Shown one piece after another: positions 17,542 through 24,328 of a stretch of 46,495 bases of DNA (position 1 is the stretch's first letter; every line of letters starts with the position of its first letter). A program made the translations under genes and the position numbers. The stretch is from CAG-103 sp048217285 (GTDB lineage Bacteria; Bacillota; Clostridia; Oscillospirales; Oscillospiraceae). A model generated the notes under the pieces. It did not search any database, had not been told where the DNA came from, and saw only the letters and a list, made by a program, of their open reading frames with translations. Location of the stretch: the NCBI GenBank assembly GCA_048217285.1, contig DBFWVW010000093.1:1-46495 (forward strand), written 5' to 3'.

Positions 17542-17571
17542 ATTGTAACACATCTCACACACACAATTCAA
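17542..17571 (-). promoter_or_regulatory. Promoter for the oxidoreductase-hypA operon
   Basis: On the minus strand TTGAAT (17571-17566) and TACAAT (17547-17542) are 18 bases apart, giving a leader of about 60 bases before the ATG at 17473. The spacer is an unusual GT-repeat tract. A palindrome sits just upstream at 17582-17602. Confidence 0.55.
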
Positions 17572-17581
17572 TAGACAAATG

Positions 17582-17602
17582 TGCATTTTACCGTAAAATG
17601 CA
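17582..17602. promoter_or_regulatory. Perfect palindrome between divergent promoters (candidate operator)
   Basis: TGCATTTTA, a CCG centre, then TAAAATGCA: a perfect 9-base inverted repeat. It lies about 10 bases upstream of the -35 box of the minus-strand promoter and 30 bases upstream of the -35 of the plus-strand promoter. There is no T run, so it does not look like a terminator. It fits a dimeric repressor or activator site controlling one or both divergent genes; the regulator is not identifiable here. Confidence 0.45.
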
Positions 17603-17632
17603 GCAAAGACACCGCCGTTCTGCCCATTGGGA

Positions 17633-17661
17633 TTGACATTTTACACAATCAGTGTTATGTT
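17633..17661 (+). promoter_or_regulatory. Promoter for the MBL-fold hydrolase gene
   Basis: TTGACA at 17633-17638 and TATGTT at 17656-17661 with a 17-base spacer. The -35 is perfect and the -10 matches four of six positions. The start codon follows about 45 bases after the predicted transcription start, with AGAGGTGAG upstream of it. Confidence 0.65.
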
Positions 17662-17712
17662 TTTGTTGACCGCATGGTTAGTTTTTGCGTATATTTGCAG
17701 AGGTGAGCACAA

Positions 17713-18555
17713 ATGGCTCAGATCCGGATCCATGTTCTGCACTGCGGAAAGATCGGTGTGGCGCCGAACCTGCCATCCAGCGCTCAGTGGCGCTGGCCGG
17801 CAAAAGCGGACGCGCGGCGTCTGAAAGAGGATGCGCGCATATGGCTGCCGGTATCGGCATATCTGGTGGAGCACCCAAAGGGGCTGTTTCTGGTCGATGC
17901 CGGCCTGCCGCGCACCGTGAGTCCGACCGGCGTGGAGGACCGCGCGGCGCAGCTGCGCATGTTCGGCCGCGGGTGGTACACGCTCGTGCACAGCATCGTA
18001 GAACCGGGACAGTCGATCGGCGAGCAGCTGGCCGTGCGCGGCATCCGCCCGCAGGATCTGGACTATGTGCTCTTCTCCCACCTCGACCCGGACCACATTG
18101 CAGGCATCAGCGAGGTGCGGGGCGCAAAGCGGCTGCTGGTACCGGAGGAGGAATACTTCTGGTCCTGCCGCGTAAACCTGCGCTATACCTCCCGTAAGCT
18201 GTGGATGGACGAACCGCCGGAGCGGTTCTGGTACCGCGTGAACCACATTGGGCCGGAGAGCCGCTCGTTCGACCTGTTCGGCGACGATTCCGTGCACCTT
18301 GTGCACATCGCCGGGCACACAGAGGGCATGTTCGCTGCGCTCATCCGCAGCGGCGGCCGGTACGCACTGCTCAATGCCGACGGCGCGGCAGGCCCGCGCT
18401 CGTGGGCGGAGGGCACCGTGCCCGGCATCTGCGAAAACAGCGTGCGCGCCAAAAAGTCGCTCGACTGGATCGGCGAAATGAGCCGCGATCCCGCCTGCGT
18501 GGCATCTTTGTGCAGCCACGATCCGGACATTGCGCCGCAAACGATCGATTTTTAG
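17713..18555 (+). CDS. MBL-fold metallo-hydrolase (lactonase-like)
   Basis: A 280-residue metallo-beta-lactamase-fold protein resembling N-acyl-homoserine-lactonase-type hydrolases. Visible features are 'YLVEHPKGLFLVDAGLPR' (about residues 50-67), the metal motif 'FSHLDPDHIAG' (about 119-129), 'HIAGHTEGM' (about 198) and a C-terminal 'CSHDPDI'. The metal motif reads H-x-D-x-D-H rather than H-x-H-x-D-H, so one usual zinc-ligand histidine is an aspartate; such variants occur in related Firmicutes families. The start has AGAGGTGAG a few bases upstream. It stands alone under its own promoter, divergent from the oxidoreductase operon. Substrate unknown; a lactone or similar small ester is a guess from the family. 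Confidence 0.75.
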   Translation: MAQIRIHVLHCGKIGVAPNLPSSAQWRWPAKADARRLKEDARIWLPVSAYLVEHPKGLFLVDAGLPRTVSPTGVEDRAAQLRMFGRGWYTLVHSIVEPGQSIGEQLAVRGIRPQDLDYVLFSHLDPDHIAGISEVRGAKRLLVPEEEYFWSCRVNLRYTSRKLWMDEPPERFWYRVNHIGPESRSFDLFGDDSVHLVHIAGHTEGMFAALIRSGGRYALLNADGAAGPRSWAEGTVPGICENSVRAKKSLDWIGEMSRDPACVASLCSHDPDIAPQTIDF

Positions 18556-18613
18556 AATAAGTGTGTTCATTTTTTCTAATGCATATTTCATACTGCTTTT
18601 GTGGATTTTGGGG

Positions 18614-18642
18614 TTGACAAGCGCGGAAAACTGCGTTATACT
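18614..18642 (+). promoter_or_regulatory. Promoter for the Met leader-metNIQ transcript
   Basis: TTGACA (18614-18619) and TATACT (18637-18642) with exactly 17 bases between them, one of the best promoters in the window. Transcription would start near 18649, giving a leader of about 265 bases before metN that contains the Met-rich reading frame and the intrinsic terminator. Confidence 0.82.
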
Positions 18643-18696
18643 GCGCTCGTTTCCACAGGAAACCGTGATTTTTAACGAAAGGAGACGCGTCGTATT

Positions 18697-18813
18697 ATGA
18701 AGTTTGCCCAGACGAACAACATGATGATGGCTATGATGATGTACATGCCCGGCTGCATGTGCATGTCTCGTCGTGCTCAGAAATATGACTCGTCTTGTGT
18801 TCGCTTCCAATAA
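18697..18813 (+). CDS. Met-rich 38-residue leader peptide upstream of metNIQ
   Basis: A short reading frame preceded by AAAGGAG (11-12 bases before the ATG). Its product has ten methionines, most in 'MMMAMMMYMPGCMCM' at residues 9-23, plus three cysteines. It lies on the leader of a methionine importer operon, between a strong promoter and a strong terminator. This is the arrangement of classical amino-acid attenuators (trp, his, leu), in which ribosome stalling at codons for the scarce amino acid decides termination. The segment encoding residues 31-38 (18787-18808) can pair with the downstream terminator. The peptide itself probably has no other role. A Cu(I)-binding Met/Cys peptide is the alternative reading, but the neighbours argue for methionine. 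Confidence 0.7.
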   Translation: MKFAQTNNMMMAMMMYMPGCMCMSRRAQKYDSSCVRFQ

Positions 18814-18861
18814 CGGCTGATTCCAAAAGCCGTATCCGCAGAGGCCGGAAGACAACGAGTC
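18787..18861 (+). promoter_or_regulatory. Candidate antiterminator pairing in the met leader
   Basis: The end of the leader frame (18787-18808) can pair with the 5' arm and loop of the terminator (18847-18861) in three blocks: GACTCG with CGAGTC (6 pairs), TTGT with ACAA (4 pairs) and CTTCC with GGAAG (5 pairs), with bulges of 2 and 5 bases on the leader side. This excludes formation of the terminator stem. A ribosome stalled at Met codons 9-23 (18721-18765) would leave 18787-18808 free; a ribosome reaching the stop at 18811-18813 would cover it. Pairing was worked out by hand; no folding energy was computed. Confidence 0.55.
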
Positions 18862-18879
18862 TTCCGGCCTCTGCTTTTT
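18838..18879 (+). terminator. Intrinsic terminator (attenuator) before metN
   Basis: GCAGAGGCCGGAAGAC (18838-18853) pairs perfectly with GTCTTCCGGCCTCTGC (18859-18874) around a five-base loop and is followed by five Ts. It lies 24 bases after the leader peptide stop and 37 bases before metN, so it must be read through for the transporter to be expressed from the upstream promoter. Confidence 0.9.
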
Positions 18880-18916
18880 GTTTCCGCAAAAATCATTCTG
18901 CGAGGGAGAATCCACC

Positions 18917-19909
18917 ATGATCGAAATCGAACATCTCAACAAGACCTACCCCTCTCCGGGCGGCGACATCCACGCGCTGCGGGACGTCAACCTCCGTATT
19001 GAGGACGGGGAAATCTTCGGCATCATCGGTCTGAGCGGCGCCGGCAAGAGCACGCTTGTGCGCTGTATCAACCTCCTTGAGCGGCCGACCTCCGGCACGG
19101 TGCGCATCGACGGGCGCGACATGACGCAGCTCAGCCGCCGCGACCTGCTCAAGGCCCGGCAGGACATCGGCATGATCTTTCAGAGCTTCAACCTGCTTGA
19201 GCAGCGCACGGTGCTGCGCAACATCTGCTTCCCGCTCGAGATCGCCGGCGTCAAGCGCGACGAGGCACAGGCCCGCGCCGCCGAGCTGCTCGAACTTGTC
19301 GGCCTGTCCGACCGCGCGAAAGCCTATCCCTCGCAGCTTTCCGGCGGCCAGAAGCAGCGCGTGGCCATCGCCCGCGCCCTCGCCACAAGGCCGAAATACC
19401 TCCTGTGCGACGAGGCCACCAGCGCCCTAGATCCAAACACCACGCAGTCGATCCTCCACCTGCTCAAGGAGATCAACCAGACGCTTGGCGTGACGATCGT
19501 CGTCATCACGCACGAGATGCGCGTCATCGAGCAGATCTGCCAGCGCGTAGCCGTCATCGACCAGAGCTGCATCGCCGAGATCGGCAATGTCAGCGACGTG
19601 TTCACGCATCCGAAGTCCGATATCGCCAAGGCGCTCATTCTCCCGAAAAGCCCGGCCGAAAACCTCCCGCCGTGCACCGGCAAGCGCCTGCGTCTCGTCT
19701 TTGACGGCAGCTGCTCCAATGAGCCGGTCATCTCACGCATCACGCTCGAGTGTCACGTGCCTGTGAACATTCTCTTCGCCGACACCCGCATCGTCGAGGG
19801 CAGCATCTACGGACACATGGTCATCGACCTGCCGGACGATCCACAGCAGTTCCACGATGTGCTGCGCTGGCTCGATCAAAACAACATCTCTTACCTTCAG
19901 GAGGATTGA
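18917..19909 (+). CDS. metN: Methionine ABC transporter ATP-binding protein
   Basis: A 330-residue ATPase that powers uptake of methionine with MetI and MetQ. Walker A 'GLSGAGKST' is at residues 38-46, the signature 'LSGGQ' at 141-145 and Walker B 'YLLCDE' at 161-166, followed by a C-terminal domain of about 80 residues (from about 250) matching the NIL/ACT-type domain that lets methionine inhibit MetN. The length is normal. The ATG at 18917 with GAGGGAG upstream is used; a TTG at 18878 would lie in the terminator's T run. metI follows after 4 bases. Expression probably depends on read-through of the terminator at 18838-18879. Confidence 0.93.
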   Translation: MIEIEHLNKTYPSPGGDIHALRDVNLRIEDGEIFGIIGLSGAGKSTLVRCINLLERPTSGTVRIDGRDMTQLSRRDLLKARQDIGMIFQSFNLLEQRTVLRNICFPLEIAGVKRDEAQARAAELLELVGLSDRAKAYPSQLSGGQKQRVAIARALATRPKYLLCDEATSALDPNTTQSILHLLKEINQTLGVTIVVITHEMRVIEQICQRVAVIDQSCIAEIGNVSDVFTHPKSDIAKALILPKSPAENLPPCTGKRLRLVFDGSCSNEPVISRITLECHVPVNILFADTRIVEGSIYGHMVIDLPDDPQQFHDVLRWLDQNNISYLQED

Positions 19910-19913
19910 CAAT

Positions 19914-20591
19914 ATGTCTGAATGGCTCATCAAGCTCTGGGAAAACGGCATCTTGCAGCTCGGCATCTGGGAGACGATCTATATGACGCTCATCTCCACG
20001 TTTTTCGCCTATCTCATCGGGCTGCCGCTCGGATTGATTCTGCGCATGACCGACCGCGACGGCATCCGCCCCATCGGCTGGCTCAACCGCACGCTCGGCA
20101 TCATCGTCAACGCGCTGCGCAGCATCCCGTTTATTATCCTCATGGTCGCCATGCTGCCGGTGGCGAAAGCCATCGTCGGCACCAGCCTCGGTAACCGCGC
20201 CGTGATCGTGACGCTCGTCATCGCCGCCGCACCGTATGTGGCGCGCATGGTCGAGTCCGCTGCCAAGGAAGTGGACGCCGGCGTCATTGAGGCCGCGCAG
20301 TCCATGGGCGCGTCCACGTTCCGCATCATTTGGAAGGTCATCATCCCGGAGGCCAAGCCCGCGCTCATCACCGGCGCCGTCATCTCCACCGTGACCATCC
20401 TCGGCTACTCCGCCATGGCCGGTACGATCGGCGGCGGCGGCCTCGGCCAGATCGCCATTACCTACGGCTACCAGAAATACGACGACATGGTCGTCTGGCT
20501 GTGCGTGGCGCTGACGATTATCATCGTGCAGATCCTGCAGGAGTTCGGTATGTACATCGCCCGCCGCACCGACCGGCGCGCCCGCACCTGA
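19914..20591 (+). CDS. metI: Methionine ABC transporter permease
   Basis: A 225-residue inner-membrane permease of the MetI family with five or so hydrophobic helices. The cytoplasmic coupling segment 'EVDAGVIEAAQSMGASTFRIIWKVIIPEAKPAL' (from about residue 121) has the EAA motif that contacts MetN. The GAGGAT site before the ATG overlaps the end of metN. The C-terminus is basic (RRTDRRART). Between it and metQ lies a 145-base gap with a possible 21-codon reading frame. Confidence 0.93.
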   Translation: MSEWLIKLWENGILQLGIWETIYMTLISTFFAYLIGLPLGLILRMTDRDGIRPIGWLNRTLGIIVNALRSIPFIILMVAMLPVAKAIVGTSLGNRAVIVTLVIAAAPYVARMVESAAKEVDAGVIEAAQSMGASTFRIIWKVIIPEAKPALITGAVISTVTILGYSAMAGTIGGGGLGQIAITYGYQKYDDMVVWLCVALTIIIVQILQEFGMYIARRTDRRART

Positions 20592-20606
20592 CAGGAGGCA
20601 CCGCTC

Positions 20607-20672
20607 ATGCGTCTACACTATCCCGCGCTGCTGCGCATGAATATCCGGTGCGGACGAATGTGCCGCAGCTGA
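20607..20672 (+). CDS. Possible 21-residue peptide between metI and metQ
   Basis: An ATG with a perfect AGGAGG (20593-20598) eight bases upstream opens a frame encoding MRLHYPALLRMNIRCGRMCR plus a final serine. The product is basic and contains three Met and two Cys. No family is recognised. The ribosome-binding site is stronger than that of many real genes here, yet the peptide could be a decayed remnant or a translational spacer. The remaining 64 bases before metQ hold only its AAAGGAG site and nothing else recognisable. Confidence 0.35.
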   Translation: MRLHYPALLRMNIRCGRMCRS

Positions 20673-20736
20673 CTGCATACCCTAGCATCCGTAACCACAC
20701 AAATTCTAAAAAATCAAAAATAAAGGAGAACCTGAA

Positions 20737-21588
20737 ATGAAAAAGATCACGTCCCTCATTCTCGCCCTCGTGCTGACGTTCTCGCTCGTCGCTCTGAGCG
20801 CCTGCGGCAGCAAGACCAACAACGACAACAACACCGCCTCTGCCGATGACAAAGTCATTACCGTCGGCGCCAGCGCCACCCCGCACGCCGAGATTCTCGA
20901 GCAGGTCAAGCAGGCCCTCGCCGACGAAGGCTACGAGCTCAAGATCGTCACCTATGACGACTATGTCCTGCCCAACCAGGCTCTGGCCGACGGCACCCTC
21001 GATGCGAACTACTTCCAGCACAAGCCCTACCTCGACAGCTTCAACGCCAAGAACGGCACGGATCTTGTCTCCGTTGGCACCATCCACTATGAGCCGTTCG
21101 GCATCTACGGCAATGGCATCACCGACCTGAAGGATCTCGCCAAGGGCGCGACCATCATCATCCCGGCCGACGACAGCAACGAGACCCGCGCTCTGTTCCT
21201 GCTCCAGCAGGAGGGCCTGATCAAACTCCCTGATGACGCGGACGCCGCCAAGGGCGTGACCACACTGGACATCGTTGACGACGGCGGCTACAACATCGTC
21301 GCTGTTCAGGCCGACACCGTCCCCGCTCAGCTCGGCAACAGTGACGCCGGCACCATCGCCGTCATCAACGGCAACTACGCTCTGGCCGCCGGCCTGAAGA
21401 TCAGCGACGCGCTCGCCACGGAAGACGCCAGCGGCACCGCTGCCCAGACCTACGCCAACATCATCGCCGTGCGCGCCGGCGACGAGAACAGCCCGAAGAC
21501 CCAGGCTCTGCTCAAGGTCCTCAAGACCGACGCCGTGAAGCAGTACATCGCCAACACCTACAATGGCGCTGTGGTCGCAAGCTTCTAA
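20737..21588 (+). CDS. metQ: Methionine-binding lipoprotein
   Basis: A 283-residue NlpA/MetQ-family solute-binding lipoprotein that captures methionine outside the membrane for MetNI. The signal peptide 'MKKITSLILALVLTFSLVAL' ends in the lipobox LSAC, with the lipid-modified Cys at about residue 23. The mature protein has the family segments 'ITVGASATPHAEILEQVK' and 'NYFQHKPYLDSFN' (about residue 90). AAAGGAG lies 7 bases upstream of the ATG. A terminator follows 30 bases after the stop, so it ends the operon. Confidence 0.94.
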   Translation: MKKITSLILALVLTFSLVALSACGSKTNNDNNTASADDKVITVGASATPHAEILEQVKQALADEGYELKIVTYDDYVLPNQALADGTLDANYFQHKPYLDSFNAKNGTDLVSVGTIHYEPFGIYGNGITDLKDLAKGATIIIPADDSNETRALFLLQQEGLIKLPDDADAAKGVTTLDIVDDGGYNIVAVQADTVPAQLGNSDAGTIAVINGNYALAAGLKISDALATEDASGTAAQTYANIIAVRAGDENSPKTQALLKVLKTDAVKQYIANTYNGAVVASF

Positions 21589-21618
21589 GCATGCTTCCCT
21601 CTTTTGAAAAACGCACGA

Positions 21619-21646
21619 ATCCCCCGGCTGCCGCCGGGGGATTTTT
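21619..21646 (+). terminator. Terminator of metNIQ
   Basis: ATCCCCCGGC and GCCGGGGGAT form a 10-base-pair stem around TGCC and run directly into Ts (21642-21646). On the minus strand a T run occurs only about 10 bases beyond, so service to the convergent gene at 21654 is less certain. Confidence 0.88.
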
Positions 21647-21653
21647 GCACCTG

Positions 21654-22637
21654 TCAGGAGGCGTTATGTGCATAGCTATTGTCAACAAGGCGGTCGAAGT
21701 CCACCCAGTCGGCATGGTCGAGCACACCGGCCGTCTCCATGACGGTCTCGAGCCGCTCGAGGGACGCCTGTGTCATGACGGGCGTGGCGTTCCAGGCGTC
21801 GATGTCCTTGTAGCGCTGCACGACCTGCGTGAGCACGGGTACGCTCGTGTCCGGGAACTGCGGGGCGATGATCTCGGCGGTCTCCGCCGCGTCATGCTCC
21901 GCGATCCATTTCTGCGCGCGGGCAATGGCATTGGTGAAGCGCTGCACAACGTCCGCGTGGTCTTTCATGTAGGCCTGCGAGGCGAAGTAGGCCGTATACG
22001 GGATCTCGCCGCTCTCCTGACCGATGGACGCGAGGATGTACCCTTTGCCCGCCTGTGCGACCTCGGTGGCCGTCGGCTCAAAGAGCGTGACAAAGTCGCC
22101 GTTGCCACCGGTGAAAGCACCGGCCATCATGTTGAACTGCACGGTCGTGTCCACAGTCGCATCCGTACCGGGGACGATGCCGTTTTGCCGCATGACATAT
22201 TCAAGTGTCATCTCCGGAACGCCGCCCGCACGGCCGCCGATGACGGTTTTACCGCGCAACAGATCCCACGAAAATGGCACATCCTCGCGCCCGACGAGGA
22301 ACGACCCGTCGCGCTTTGTTAGCTGGCCGAACACGACCGGATAGTCGTCCTTGCCCTGATTGTACACGTAGATGCACGCCTCCGGCCCCGCGAGGCCGAT
22401 GTCCGCCTGCCCGGTGAGCACCGCCGTCATGACCTTGTCGGCGCCGCCGCCGTTGGTCAGTTCGATATTCAGCCCCTCATCCGCGAAAAAGCCCTGCTCC
22501 AGCGCCACATACTGCGGCGCGTAGAACACCGAATGCGTCACTTCGCTCAGGCGGACGGTGGCCGTCTCCTGCTTGCCGCAGGCGCACAAAACCACCAACA
22601 TCAGCGCCGCCAGAACCCCACAAAAGAACCGTTTCAT
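21654..22637 (-). CDS. ABC transporter substrate-binding lipoprotein (SsuA/ThiY/NMT1 type)
   Basis: A 327-residue lipoprotein of the NMT1/THI5-like solute-binding family, whose members serve sulfonate, nitrate, thiamine-precursor or riboflavin importers. The signal peptide 'MKRFFCGVLAALMLVVL' ends in the lipobox LCAC. The motifs 'VTHSVFYAPQYVALEQGFFADEGL' (about residue 32) and 'GQADIGLAGPEA' (about 78) are typical of the family. The ATG at 22637 overlaps the permease stop by 4 bases. The substrate cannot be told: no thiamine or other riboswitch was seen in the operon leader, and there are no metabolic neighbours. Confidence 0.82.
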   Translation of the reverse strand: MKRFFCGVLAALMLVVLCACGKQETATVRLSEVTHSVFYAPQYVALEQGFFADEGLNIELTNGGGADKVMTAVLTGQADIGLAGPEACIYVYNQGKDDYPVVFGQLTKRDGSFLVGREDVPFSWDLLRGKTVIGGRAGGVPEMTLEYVMRQNGIVPGTDATVDTTVQFNMMAGAFTGGNGDFVTLFEPTATEVAQAGKGYILASIGQESGEIPYTAYFASQAYMKDHADVVQRFTNAIARAQKWIAEHDAAETAEIIAPQFPDTSVPVLTQVVQRYKDIDAWNATPVMTQASLERLETVMETAGVLDHADWVDFDRLVDNSYAHNAS

Positions 22638-23455
22638 TGCGTCACTCCCAACCGATTTTTGAAAAATTTCTCCAGCCACAGCACAAGCTGATACATCACA
22701 ACGGCCGCCACCGCAAGCACGAGGACGGTCGCCATCACGAGGTCCATATTGAACACCTGCGACCCGTAGACGATCAGATAGCCGAGACCGGCTTTGGAGA
22801 CCAGAAATTCACCCATGATCACACCGACCCACGACAGGCCGACATTCACACGCAGCGTATTGAACAGTGTGGCGTAGTTGGCCGGAATGACCAGCCGCCA
22901 CAGGATCTGATGCCGGGTCGCGCCGAGCGTCTGCATCAGACGGATCTTCTCCCGGTCCGTGGACAGGAAGCCGACATGCATATTCAGAATCGTGACAAAG
23001 ATCGAGATCGCGATCGTCATAGCGATGATCGACTCGGTGCCCGCGCCGATCCAGACGATGAACACCGGGCCGAGCGCCGTTTTCGGCAGCGCGTTGAGCA
23101 CGACCAGATACGGATCGAGCACGCGCGAGAGCAGCTCGCTCCACCACAGGCCGATGGCGATGAGCGTACCGAGCAGCGTGCCGAGCACGAAACCGACCAC
23201 GACCTCGAGGCACGACGTACCGATGTGCAGCCACAGCTCCCCGGAATTTTGCAGGCCCACGAGCGTGTGCACCACGCGCGACGGACTGCTGACGATGAAG
23301 GCGTCCACCCAGCCGAGCCGGGCCGAGAGCTCCCACCAGCCGAGAAACACGACCAACAGCAGAATCTGCAGCGCCAGCACGAGCCGACGACGGCGCTTTT
23401 GCGCGCGCAGATAGGCCACGCGCTGCGGGGAGGGCGATCGTTCAGACATTGACAT
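22634..23455 (-). CDS. ABC transporter permease (SsuC/ThiX type)
   Basis: A 273-residue BPD-type inner-membrane permease with about six helices and the coupling segment 'MQTLGATRHQILWRLVIPANYATLFNTLR' (about residues 186-214). The N-terminus is basic and cytoplasmic. The ATG at 23455 has GGGAGGAG six bases upstream; a second ATG two codons later is possible. It overlaps the ATPase gene by 14 bases and the binding-protein gene by 4, so the three are translationally coupled. Confidence 0.85.
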   Translation of the reverse strand: MSMSERSPSPQRVAYLRAQKRRRRLVLALQILLLVVFLGWWELSARLGWVDAFIVSSPSRVVHTLVGLQNSGELWLHIGTSCLEVVVGFVLGTLLGTLIAIGLWWSELLSRVLDPYLVVLNALPKTALGPVFIVWIGAGTESIIAMTIAISIFVTILNMHVGFLSTDREKIRLMQTLGATRHQILWRLVIPANYATLFNTLRVNVGLSWVGVIMGEFLVSKAGLGYLIVYGSQVFNMDLVMATVLVLAVAAVVMYQLVLWLEKFFKNRLGVTQ

Positions 23456-24200
23456 CCAGCTCCTCCCATATTTGATTGAACAGCATCTGAAATTCCGGCC
23501 GGCTGCGCCGTTCGAGCGGTGGCACCGTGCGCAGCGCGCCCAGGTCGTGAATGGCCTTGACGGTCGCGGGCCGGTGCGACAGGACGACGATGCGGTCCGA
23601 GAGGCTGATGGCCTCGGAAATATCGTGCGTGACGAGCAGGGCCGTCTTATGCTCGCGGCGGATGATCTGCGAAATATCGTCCGAGACGGCCAGCCGCGTC
23701 TGATAATCCAGCGCGGAAAACGGCTCGTCGAGCAGCAGCACATCCGGCGATGTGGCCAGCGTGCGGATGAGCGCACAGCGCTGACGCATCCCGCCGGAGA
23801 GCTGATTGGGCAGCTTGCGCGCAAAGCCCGCGAGCTGATACTGCTCCAGCAGATCCTGCACGCCGTCGCGGCGCGCGGGCGTGTTCTCGTGCCGTACCTC
23901 CAGCCCGAGCGTCACATTGCCCCAGATCGTGCGCCAGTCAAAAAGCTGGTCGCGCTGGGGCATGAGCCCCGCCTTACCCGTCGGGGCGCGCACAGGCTCG
24001 CCGTCGACGAGCACCTCCCCGCCCGACGGATGCTCGATGCCGGCAATGAGCGCCAGCAGCGTGGACTTTCCGCAGCCGGACGGTCCGACGATGCTCACAA
24101 ACTCCCCGTCGGCTACGCCGAAGGTCACATCCCGCAGCGCCGCCACTTCCCCGTCCGGCGCCTGATACGTCATGGCGGCCCGGCGCAGCTCGATTTTCAT
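23442..24200 (-). CDS. ABC transporter ATP-binding protein (SsuB/TauB type)
   Basis: A 252-residue ATPase of the nitrate/sulfonate/taurine group. Walker A 'GPSGCGKST' is at residues 39-47, the signature 'LSGGMRQR' at about 134, Walker B 'VLLLDEPFSALD' at about 157 and the switch 'LLVTHDISEA' at about 188. AGGGGGAG lies before the ATG. It is the first gene of the three-gene importer operon. The 128 bases upstream hold only the hairpin at 24280-24309; no riboswitch was recognised. Confidence 0.87.
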   Translation of the reverse strand: MKIELRRAAMTYQAPDGEVAALRDVTFGVADGEFVSIVGPSGCGKSTLLALIAGIEHPSGGEVLVDGEPVRAPTGKAGLMPQRDQLFDWRTIWGNVTLGLEVRHENTPARRDGVQDLLEQYQLAGFARKLPNQLSGGMRQRCALIRTLATSPDVLLLDEPFSALDYQTRLAVSDDISQIIRREHKTALLVTHDISEAISLSDRIVVLSHRPATVKAIHDLGALRTVPPLERRSRPEFQMLFNQIWEELDVNV

Positions 24201-24279
24201 GGCGTCTCCCCCTTTGCTTGCGCCAAATCGCTTTCTCCTCAGTGTATGCCTCCGGTGCCGGTGGGGTGCAAAGCACGAA

Positions 24280-24309
24280 AGCGCACGCACCCTGTCGGGT
24301 GCGTGCGCT
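24280..24309 (-). terminator. Probable terminator after the polysaccharide deacetylase gene
   Basis: AGCGCACGCACCC and GGGTGCGTGCGCT form a perfect 13-base-pair stem around TGTC, 20 bases after the deacetylase stop. On the minus strand only a broken T-rich tract (TTTCGTGCTTT) follows, so termination may be partial; the hairpin could instead act in the leader of the importer operon. Confidence 0.5.
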
Positions 24310-24328
24310 CCTGTGATTTCATATTTTC

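Noticed and set aside
18556..18916. A SAM riboswitch or Met T-box ahead of metNIQ
   Set aside because: The leader was read for the SAM-I core and for the T-box AGGGTGGNACCGCG-type motif; neither is present. The visible elements are a leader frame and a terminator.
24201..24328. A thiamine or other riboswitch controlling the SsuABC/ThiXYZ-type importer
   Set aside because: The 128-base leader contains only a simple GC-rich hairpin; no TPP or other aptamer consensus could be read.
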